NCBI GenBank assembly: GCA_046590575.1
Contig: JBKJUS010000117.1
Coordinates: 1-37,362 of the forward strand
DNA from: DATLNF01 sp046590575
Lineage (GTDB): Bacteria; Actinomycetota; Actinomycetes; BP-191
Length of the DNA stretch: 37,362 nt
Direction: 5' to 3'
The first letter of the stretch is position 1; every line of letters starts with the position of its first letter. Positions 1 to 6,978 of the stretch are shown here, piece by piece. Under the pieces are notes generated by a model. The model was not told where the DNA came from and made no database searches. It was given only the letters and a program-made list of their open reading frames with translations. Made by a program: the position numbers and the translations under genes.

Positions 1-1938
1 GCAGACGAGGACGTCAGCCGCCGGGTCCCTGCCGGCGCGCGCGAACGCGACGACGTTCGCGTCGGCGTCGTTGGGCTCGATCCACCAGAAGCCGCTGCCG
101 TCGAAGTCGACCTCCCACAGCGCCGGCGTGTCCTTGTAGACGCGGTTGATGTCGCGCACGAGCGACTGCACGCCCGCGTGCTCACCGTGCTCGAGCAGGT
201 GCCAGTCCAGCGAGCGCTCGTAGCTCCACTCGTCGCTCTGGGCGAACTCCTGGCCCATGAACAACAGCTGCTTGCCGGGGTGAGCCCACATCCAGGCCAG
301 CAGGGCCCGCAGGTTGGCGATCTTGGACCCCTTGTCGCCCGGCATCTTGTTGATGAGCGACCCTTTGCCGTGCACCACCTCGTCGTGGCTGAACGGCAGC
401 ACGAAGTTCTCGGAGAACGCGTACACCATCGAGAAGGTCATCTGGTGGTGGTGGTACGTGCGGTATACCGGCTCGCGCTCGGCGTAGTCGAGGGTGTCGT
501 GCATCCAGCCCATGTTCCACTTGAAGCCGAAGCCGAGCCCGCCGAGGTGCGTGGGCCGGGACACCGAGGGCCACGCAGTGGACTCCTCGGCGAGGGTGAT
601 GACTCCGGGGTTGCGTCGGTAGACGACGGAGTTCAGCTCCTGGAGGAAGCGGACCGCGTCGAGGTTCTCCCGCCCGCCGTACTCGTTGGGCAGCCATTCG
701 CCGTCCTTGCGCGAGTAGTCCAGGTAGAGCATCGAGGCGACGGCATCGACGCGTAGCCCGTCGATGTGGAACTCCTCGACCCAGAACAGTGCATTGGCGA
801 TGAGGAAGTTGCGCACTTCGTTGCGGCCGAAGTCGAAGACGAGCGTGCCCCAGTCCGGGTGCTCCCCCCGGCGCGGGTCGGCGTGCTCGTAGAGTGGGGT
901 CCCGTCGAAGCGCGCCAGCGCGAACTCGTCTTTCGGGAAGTGAGCCGGCACCCAGTCGACGATGACGCCGATGCCAGCTTGGTGCAGGCTGTCAACGAGG
1001 AAGCGGAAGTCGTCTGGTGAGCCGAAACGCGCGGTAGGGGCGTAGTAGGCAGAGACCTGGTAGCCCCAGGACCCGCCGAAGGGGTGCTCGGCAACGGGCA
1101 GCAACTCGACGTGGGTGAAGCCCAGGTCGCGGACGTAGGTGACGAGCTCCTTGGCCAGCTCGCGATAGCTCAATCCCTGGCGCCATGACCCGAGATGCAC
1201 CTCGTAGACGCTCATGGGCAGCGCGTGCGCCGACGCGGCCGCGCGCTGGGCGAGCCACTCGGCATCGCCCCACGAGTAGGACGAGCTGAAGACCACTCCG
1301 GCGGTCTTCGGAGGCACCTCGGTGCGGAAGGCGAAGGGGTCGAGCTTGTCGCGCCACACTCCGTCGGCGCCGAGAATCTGGTACTTGTACGACGAGCCCT
1401 CGCCGGACCCGGGCACGAAGAGCTCCCACACCCCGCTGGATCCCATCGAGCGCATCGGGAATCCGCGACCGTCCCAGAAGTTGAAGTCGCCGACGACTCG
1501 GACTCCTCGAGCATTCGGAGCCCACACCGCGAAGCTGGTGCCGGTGATCTCGCCGTACTCGCGCACGTGCGCGCCCAGCCGGGTCCACAGGTCCTCGTGC
1601 CGGCCTTCGCCGATGAGATGCAGGTCGATGTCGCCAAGACTCGGCAGGAACCGGTAGGGGTCGTCTGTGATGAAGCAGTCGCCGGAGGGGTAGGTCACCT
1701 CAACCCGGTAGTCGGGCACGTCGCTGCCCGGCACAGTCGCGGCGAAGACGCCACCCTCGTGCACCTTCTTGAGGGGGATCCGCTCGTCCTTCACGACGAC
1801 GCAGACCTGCGCGGCGCCGGGACGCAGGACCCGCAGTGTGGTGCGGGTGCGTCCCGGGTGGGCGCCGAGCACGCGGTGCGGGTCGTGGTGCTCGCCTCGG
1901 GCAAGCGCCTCGAGCTGGGCGCCGAGGGATTCAGCCAA
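1..1938 (-). CDS. glgB: 1,4-alpha-glucan branching enzyme GlgB (C-terminus cut by window edge)
   Basis: Transfers segments of alpha-1,4-glucan to create alpha-1,6 branches; last enzyme of the GlgE route. I read 646 codons with no stop; the family is about 730 residues, so roughly 85 C-terminal residues lie outside. GH13 motifs are all visible: DWVPAHFP at 328-335, nucleophile Asp398 in GLRVDAV, acid/base Glu451 in LAEES, and Asp519 in FSHDEV; their spacing equals that of E. coli GlgB (405/458/526, from memory). The N-terminus carries the usual HDPHRVLGAHPG motif of the CBM48-like domain. The start is a TTG at 1938: an in-frame TGA lies nine codons upstream, no ATG or GTG lies between, and GGAG sits 6 nt before the TTG. 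The start overlaps the mak stop by 8 nt, so translation is probably coupled. Confidence 0.95.
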   Translation of the reverse strand, partial: MAESLGAQLEALARGEHHDPHRVLGAHPGRTRTTLRVLRPGAAQVCVVVKDERIPLKKVHEGGVFAATVPGSDVPDYRVEVTYPSGDCFITDDPYRFLPSLGDIDLHLIGEGRHEDLWTRLGAHVREYGEITGTSFAVWAPNARGVRVVGDFNFWDGRGFPMRSMGSSGVWELFVPGSGEGSSYKYQILGADGVWRDKLDPFAFRTEVPPKTAGVVFSSSYSWGDAEWLAQRAAASAHALPMSVYEVHLGSWRQGLSYRELAKELVTYVRDLGFTHVELLPVAEHPFGGSWGYQVSAYYAPTARFGSPDDFRFLVDSLHQAGIGVIVDWVPAHFPKDEFALARFDGTPLYEHADPRRGEHPDWGTLVFDFGRNEVRNFLIANALFWVEEFHIDGLRVDAVASMLYLDYSRKDGEWLPNEYGGRENLDAVRFLQELNSVVYRRNPGVITLAEESTAWPSVSRPTHLGGLGFGFKWNMGWMHDTLDYAEREPVYRTYHHHQMTFSMVYAFSENFVLPFSHDEVVHGKGSLINKMPGDKGSKIANLRALLAWMWAHPGKQLLFMGQEFAQSDEWSYERSLDWHLLEHGEHAGVQSLVRDINRVYKDTPALWEVDFDGSGFWWIEPNDADANVVAFARAGRDPAADVLVC

Positions 1939-3319
1939 GTCCGGCTCCGGGCGCGCGGCCGATCAACCGGTCGATCCCGGCCAGGGGAATTGAGATCCAG
2001 GCCGGCCGGTTGCGGGACTCGTACACCGTCTCGTAGACCGCCTTGTCGAGCTCGAAGGCGCGTAGCAGCACCGGATCCTTGCGGGGGTCCGTGGTGCTCA
2101 TGTCGGTATAGCCGTCACAGAAGGCGTCACGGTTGCGATCTGCCCACTCCGCCGCGCGGTACTCAAGGTCGGCCCGTCCCGGGTGCTCGCTGAGCAGGTG
2201 TCGGGCGGCGTAGTCGAAGGACCGCAGCATGCCGGCGATGTCGCGCAGCGGGCTCATCAGCGCGGTGCGGTCGGCCAGGCTTCGCGAGGGCTCGCCCTCG
2301 AAGTCGAGCACGACCCAGCCGGTGTCCACCCGCAAGAGCTGTCCGAGGTGCAGATCGCCATGCACCCGCTGCCGGGGGACCGTGACGTCGAGGGACCCGA
2401 CTTCGTCGTACGCCGCGGCGATGGCGGACCGCCGGCTCTCGAGCTCTGGAGCGACGGCGACGGCTCGGTCGAGCCGCTCGTGCAGTTGGGCCGCGAGCTG
2501 GGCGTGCTCCTCCCCGCCGGCCTCGTCCACGGGAAGTGCACGCGTCAGGTCGGCGTGCAGGGAAGCGATGAGCTGGCCGATGCGACACGACTCTCCAGCG
2601 AAGTCGCCGCCGACTTCGTCGGCATGGAGGTCGCTCTCGGCGAAGAGATCACGGACGCTGGCCACCGCGCTCACCCATCCGTCGGTGCCAGAGCGGTAGA
2701 ACGGCTGCAGCAGAGCGACAGTCGCTGGAAACGGTGCCGTCGTCTCGATCCAGCCGAGCACGGGGGCGACGTGTGGCGAGCCGACCTCCGATAGCGCGAG
2801 CACCACCTCGAGGTCGGGGTTGCGCCCCGGTTGGAGCTGGCGGTAGACCTTGAGGATCGAGCTGTCGCCGAAGACCACCGAGGAGTTGCTCTGCTCGGCG
2901 GCGAGCAGTCGGCCCGGCTCGATGGCGATGTCCAGACGGCGGTGCCCGGCGACTGGGCCGACGGAACGCTCCTGACCGATCGTCTCGAGGAGCACGGTTG
3001 TCAGGTCGGGATCGGACAGCGCGTCATAGATGAAAACGGGGCCGTCGTCGACGATCTCGCCGTAGGACGCCGCCGCGAGTGCGCGCGTGGTCTCCTCGTC
3101 CAGCTCGCCCCGGCGGAAACCCACCGGCACCTGGTAGTGGTCGGTCTCGCTGTCGTCGTAAGTGACTGCGATGGTGAGCAGTCGCGCTTCGATGGGCTCG
3201 TCGGCGAGAGTGACACTGGTCAGGATCGACAATGAGCTGATCCCGCGACCCTTGCCGGCGAACCAGCGCTGGCCGGGCAGCGCGAGCTGAAGTGCCTGCT
3301 CCAGCGTGAGCGTGGTCAC
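1931..3319 (-). CDS. mak: Maltokinase (Mak/Pep2)
   Basis: ATP-dependent phosphorylation of maltose to alpha-maltose-1-phosphate, the donor used by GlgE. It is 462 residues (about 455 in mycobacteria). The N-terminal cap begins LPGQRWFAGKGR (14-25), typical of Mak. The kinase-like C-lobe has the catalytic loop HGDLHLGQ (320-327) and the metal-binding DFEGEP (339-344), an aminoglycoside-phosphotransferase-like fold. I chose the GTG at 3319 because it overlaps the treS stop as GTGA and has GGAGG 4 nt upstream; the longer upstream extension is proline/arginine-rich and lies inside treS. It is third in the glgE-treS-mak-glgB operon. In mycobacteria TreS and Mak form a complex, and their adjacency here fits that. 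Confidence 0.95.
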   Translation of the reverse strand: MTTLTLEQALQLALPGQRWFAGKGRGISSLSILTSVTLADEPIEARLLTIAVTYDDSETDHYQVPVGFRRGELDEETTRALAAASYGEIVDDGPVFIYDALSDPDLTTVLLETIGQERSVGPVAGHRRLDIAIEPGRLLAAEQSNSSVVFGDSSILKVYRQLQPGRNPDLEVVLALSEVGSPHVAPVLGWIETTAPFPATVALLQPFYRSGTDGWVSAVASVRDLFAESDLHADEVGGDFAGESCRIGQLIASLHADLTRALPVDEAGGEEHAQLAAQLHERLDRAVAVAPELESRRSAIAAAYDEVGSLDVTVPRQRVHGDLHLGQLLRVDTGWVVLDFEGEPSRSLADRTALMSPLRDIAGMLRSFDYAARHLLSEHPGRADLEYRAAEWADRNRDAFCDGYTDMSTTDPRKDPVLLRAFELDKAVYETVYESRNRPAWISIPLAGIDRLIGRAPGAGLG

Positions 3320-4977
3320 GGTACCTCCGTCGTCAGCTGGAACCAGTAGGAGCCGTGCGACGCCAGCGTGAGGAGGTAGGGGAGCTGGCCGATTCTCGGG
3401 AAGGAGACGCCACCGAGGAGCTCGCGCGGGAGTGTGCCCTCGAAGCGGCTGAGATCGAGCTCCACGGGCTGGGCGAACCTGGACAGGTTGCTGACGCACA
3501 GCACCTTGTCGTCGCCGAACTCGCGGACGAAGGCGAGCACCGATGGATTGCTCGACCCAAGCTCGTCGAAGCTGCCGAGCCCGAAGACCGGGTGCTGCTT
3601 GCGCACCTCAATCATCCTCTTCGTCCACCAGAGCAGAGAGGCGTGGTTGCGCGTCTGGGCCTCGACGTTGATCGCCTGGTAGCCGTAGACCGGATCCTGC
3701 AGAACCGGGAGGTAGAGCCGGGCGTAGTCGGCTTTGGAGAACCCGGCGTTGCGGTCCATCGTCCACTGCATCGGAGTCCGAACCCCGTCCCGATCACCGA
3801 GGTAAATGTTGTCGCCCATCCCGATCTCGTCGCCGTAGTAGAGGACGGGTGATCCCGGGAGCGACAGCAGCAGTGTGGTGAACAGCTCGATCTGGTCGCG
3901 GCTGTTCTCCAGCAGCGGTGCCAGACGTCGTCGGATGCCGACGTTGGCCTTCATCCGCGGGTCCTTCGCATATTCCGCGTACATGTAGTCGCGCTCTTCG
4001 TCGCTGACCATCTCCAGCGTCAGCTCGTCGTGGTTGCGAAGGAAGATGCCCCATTGGCAGCCGGCGGGGATCGCGGGGGTCTGCGCGAGGATCTCCGAGA
4101 TCGGGTAGCGCGACTCCCGCCGGACGGCCATGAACAGACGCGGCATCAGCGGGAAGTGAAAGGCCATGTGGCACTCGTCGTTGTCCCCGAAGTACTCGAC
4201 CACATCGCTCGGCCACTGGTTGGCTTCGGCCAGCAGCACCCGGTCGGTGTACTGCGCATCGATCTCGCGGCGGACCCGTTTGAGGTACTCGTGGGTCGGT
4301 TTGAGGTTCTCGCAGTTGGTGCCCGCCTCCTCGTACAGGTAGGGCACTGCATCAAGCCTGAAGCCGTCAATGCCGAGGTCGAGCCAGAAGCGCAGGACCT
4401 CGATCATCACGTCCTGTACGGCCGGGTTCTCGTAGTTGAGGTCGGGCTGATGGCTGAAGAACCGGTGCCAGTAGTACTGCTGGCGCACCGGGTCCCACGT
4501 CCAGTTCGACTTCTCGGTGTCCACGAAGATGATGCGTGCGTCCGGGTAGACCTCGTCGGAGTCGCTCCACACGTACCAGTCGCCGTGCGGGCCGGTCGGA
4601 TCGGTGCGGGAGGACTCAAACCATGGGTGGGCGTCGGAGGTGTGGTTCATCACCAGGTCGGCAATGATCCGCAGCCCACGCCGGTGGGCCTCGTCCACCA
4701 GCTCGACGAAATCGCCTAACGTGCCGAACTCCGGCAGCACGCCGAAGAAGTCGCTGATGTCGTAGCCGCCATCGCGCAGCGGAGAGCTGTAGATGGGCAG
4801 GAGCCAGATGCAGTCGACGCCGAGCCATTGGAGGTAGTCCAGCTTGTCGATCAGGCCACGGATGTCGCCAGTGCCGTCGCCGTCGTTGTCGGCGAAACCG
4901 CGGATCAGCACCTCGTAGAAGACCGCGCGCTTGTACCAACCGGGGTCAGTCCGGCTGACGTCGTCGGCCGTGTTCAC
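3316..4977 (-). CDS. treS: Trehalose synthase / maltose alpha-D-glucosyltransferase (TreS)
   Basis: Interconverts trehalose and maltose by intramolecular transglucosylation, feeding maltose to Mak. It is a GH13 enzyme of 553 residues. Visible motifs are DLVMNHTS (107-114), nucleophile Asp209 in GFRLDAV, acid/base Glu251 in LLAEANQWP, and NHDEL (Asp317). The C-terminal beta-sandwich is present. The N-terminus is shorter than the roughly 600-residue mycobacterial enzyme but begins just before the conserved WYKRAVFYEVLIRGF. It ends without the C-terminal maltokinase fusion seen in some bacteria; the kinase is the separate next gene. The start is GTG at 4977, 13 nt after the glgE stop, with no clear Shine-Dalgarno sequence, so it is probably read by reinitiation. 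Confidence 0.95.
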   Translation of the reverse strand: MNTADDVSRTDPGWYKRAVFYEVLIRGFADNDGDGTGDIRGLIDKLDYLQWLGVDCIWLLPIYSSPLRDGGYDISDFFGVLPEFGTLGDFVELVDEAHRRGLRIIADLVMNHTSDAHPWFESSRTDPTGPHGDWYVWSDSDEVYPDARIIFVDTEKSNWTWDPVRQQYYWHRFFSHQPDLNYENPAVQDVMIEVLRFWLDLGIDGFRLDAVPYLYEEAGTNCENLKPTHEYLKRVRREIDAQYTDRVLLAEANQWPSDVVEYFGDNDECHMAFHFPLMPRLFMAVRRESRYPISEILAQTPAIPAGCQWGIFLRNHDELTLEMVSDEERDYMYAEYAKDPRMKANVGIRRRLAPLLENSRDQIELFTTLLLSLPGSPVLYYGDEIGMGDNIYLGDRDGVRTPMQWTMDRNAGFSKADYARLYLPVLQDPVYGYQAINVEAQTRNHASLLWWTKRMIEVRKQHPVFGLGSFDELGSSNPSVLAFVREFGDDKVLCVSNLSRFAQPVELDLSRFEGTLPRELLGGVSFPRIGQLPYLLTLASHGSYWFQLTTEVP

Positions 4978-4990
4978 CGGAATGTCGCAG

Positions 4991-6946
4991 TCACAGCGGC
5001 GTGACCGCGAAGACGTGCGCCGGCTCGTGGTGCGGGTCCAGCCGGACGTAGTTGTCCGGTCCGTGCCAGACGTACCAGGTGTCGGCGACCTCGTCGCGGA
5101 CCTCGAAGCTTTCGTGTGGCTCGAGGCCGAGCTCGGCCATGTCGAGGTGGATCATGGTGTCCTGCACCGAGTGGGGGTCGAGGTTGACGATGACCAGAAC
5201 GACGTCGTCGCCGTGGCGCTTGGAGTAGGCGATGATCGCGTCGTTGTCGGCGTGGTGGAACCGGATGGTGCGCAGCCAGTGCAGCGCCGGGTGGGCACGA
5301 CGGATCTCGTTGAGCCGCGTCAGGTAAGGAGCTAGCCCCGGCTGCGACCAGTCGCGGGGCTTGTACTGGTACTTCTCGGAGTCGTCGTACTCCTCGCTGC
5401 CCTGGCGCACTGGTTCGTTCTCGAAGTGCTCGTACCCCGAGTAGACCCCCCATGACGGACTCATCGTCGCGGCGAGGGCCGCGCGAATCTTGAACGCCGG
5501 CCGGCCGCCCTCCTGCAGGTAGGCGTGCAGGATGTCCGGCGTGTTGACGAAGAAGTTGGGCCGCATGTAGTCCGCGACCTGGGTGTGCGCCAGCTCGCGG
5601 AGGAATTCCTCGAGTTCCCACTTGGCGTTGCGCCAGGTGAAGTAGGTGTAGGACTGGGTGAAGCCGATCTTGGCCAGGGCCTGCATCATGGGCGGCCGGG
5701 TGAAGGCTTCCGCGAGGAAGATCACGTCCGGCTGCCGGCCCTTGACCTCGGCGATGAGCCACTCCCAGAAGGGCAGTGGCTTGGTGTGTGGATTGTCGAC
5801 CCGGAAGATCAGCACGCCGTGCGAGATCCAGAGCTCGACGATGCGGAGCACCTCGGCGTACAAGCCGGCCGCATCCACGTCGAAGGTCAGCGGGTAGATG
5901 TCCTGGTACTTCTTGGGGGGGTTCTCCGCATAGGCGATCGTGCCGTCTGCGCGCTTGCTGAACCACTCCGGGTGCTCTCGCACCCAGGGGTGGTCAGGAG
6001 AGCACTGCAGGGCGAGGTCGAGTGCAACCTCCAGGCCGAGTCCGCTGGCTCGGGCGACGAAGGCGTCGAAGTCGGCGAAGGTGCCCAGATCTGGGTGGAT
6101 CGCGTCATGGCCGCCGTCGGCGCTACCGATGGCCCACGGGCTTCCAGGATCAGTCGGACCGCACTCAAGCGCGTTGTTCGGACCCTTGCGATAGGCCGTG
6201 CCGATCGGGTGGATAGGCGGCAGGTAGACGACGTCGAACCCCATTGCGGCCACCGCGTCCAGCCGCTCGGCCGCCGTGCCCAGCGTGCCGCTCCGGCTCG
6301 AGGTCGCCCCTTCGGACCTTGGGAAGAACTCGTACCACGAGCCGTAGAGCGCGCGTGGTCGGTCGACCCAGACGGCCACCTTGTCGCCCGTCGTGACTAG
6401 CTGTCGCACCGGGTAGCGCGTCAAGGCGTCGGCGACCTCGGATGAGGCGGTCAGTGACAGGGCAGCGTCGACGTCGATGTCAGCGTTGCGCAGTGAGGTG
6501 ACGGCTGACTCGAACGCACCTCGGTACGGCGCCGTGCGCACCCCCTTGGGCACTGCGGACAGCGCTGCCTCGAACAGCCGGGCGCCCTCTTCTAGCTCCA
6601 ACGCCACGGATTGACCGGCTGCGTGCTTGGCCTCGATGCCGTGTCGCCAGGTGGCGATGGGATCGGCGTACCCCTCGATCGTGAAGGTCCAGCGACCTGG
6701 GGCGTCGAGGGTGACCGCGGCCGCGAAGCGGTCGTTACCCAGCGCCCGCATGCCGATGCGCCGGGCCTTACCGCCACCCTTGCCGCTCTCCGGGGCACGC
6801 AGCAGCACGGCCGCGCCGATGGCGTCATGTCCTTCGCGGAAGACTGTGGCCTCGACGGGCAGGGGCTCGCCTACGACGGCACGGGCTGGCCAACGGCCGC
6901 ACTCGACTTGGGGACGGACGTCAGTGATAACGATGCGACCAATCAC
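4991..6946 (-). CDS. glgE: Alpha-1,4-glucan:maltose-1-phosphate maltosyltransferase (GlgE)
   Basis: Extends alpha-1,4-glucans by two glucose units from maltose-1-phosphate (GH13_3). It is 651 residues from the chosen GTG. Order: N-terminal domain (IGRIVITDVRP, AVVGE, FREGHDAIGA), insertion-rich domain, then the barrel with ALDLALQCSPDHPWV, nucleophile Asp384 in IFRVDNPHTKP, acid/base Glu413 in FLAEAF, and Asp471 in VNTPDIL. The nucleophile to acid/base spacing (29) matches Streptomyces GlgE1 from memory. A TTG at 6955 would add three residues. I prefer GTG 6946 because TAGGTT lies exactly 7 nt upstream (a leaderless arrangement) and the protein then starts like Streptomyces GlgE. First gene of the operon. 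Confidence 0.95.
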   Translation of the reverse strand: MIGRIVITDVRPQVECGRWPARAVVGEPLPVEATVFREGHDAIGAAVLLRAPESGKGGGKARRIGMRALGNDRFAAAVTLDAPGRWTFTIEGYADPIATWRHGIEAKHAAGQSVALELEEGARLFEAALSAVPKGVRTAPYRGAFESAVTSLRNADIDVDAALSLTASSEVADALTRYPVRQLVTTGDKVAVWVDRPRALYGSWYEFFPRSEGATSSRSGTLGTAAERLDAVAAMGFDVVYLPPIHPIGTAYRKGPNNALECGPTDPGSPWAIGSADGGHDAIHPDLGTFADFDAFVARASGLGLEVALDLALQCSPDHPWVREHPEWFSKRADGTIAYAENPPKKYQDIYPLTFDVDAAGLYAEVLRIVELWISHGVLIFRVDNPHTKPLPFWEWLIAEVKGRQPDVIFLAEAFTRPPMMQALAKIGFTQSYTYFTWRNAKWELEEFLRELAHTQVADYMRPNFFVNTPDILHAYLQEGGRPAFKIRAALAATMSPSWGVYSGYEHFENEPVRQGSEEYDDSEKYQYKPRDWSQPGLAPYLTRLNEIRRAHPALHWLRTIRFHHADNDAIIAYSKRHGDDVVLVIVNLDPHSVQDTMIHLDMAELGLEPHESFEVRDEVADTWYVWHGPDNYVRLDPHHEPAHVFAVTPL

Positions 6947-6953
6947 GAAGGCC

Positions 6954-6972
6954 AACCTATCCTGGATAGGGT
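6954..6972. promoter_or_regulatory. Back-to-back leaderless -10 boxes of glgE and glgP in a palindrome
   Basis: On the plus strand TAGGGT (6967-6972) lies 6 nt before the glgP ATG. On the minus strand TAGGTT (reading 6959 to 6954) lies 7 nt before the glgE GTG. Both fit the actinobacterial leaderless pattern TANNNT-N6/7-RTG. The boxes occupy opposite arms of the perfect inverted repeat CCTATCC-T-GGATAGG (6956-6970). They are only 7 bp apart, so two polymerases should not be able to open both at once. I see no good -35 box for either. The same bases could alternatively serve as weak ribosome-binding sites. Confidence 0.65.
6956..6970. repeat. Perfect 7+1+7 inverted repeat between glgE and glgP
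   Basis: CCTATCC, a single T, then GGATAGG. It fills most of the 32 bp between the two divergent starts. It may be an operator for a dimeric regulator or simply the result of two opposed -10 boxes. Confidence 0.85.
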
Positions 6973-6978
6973 CCGCTC

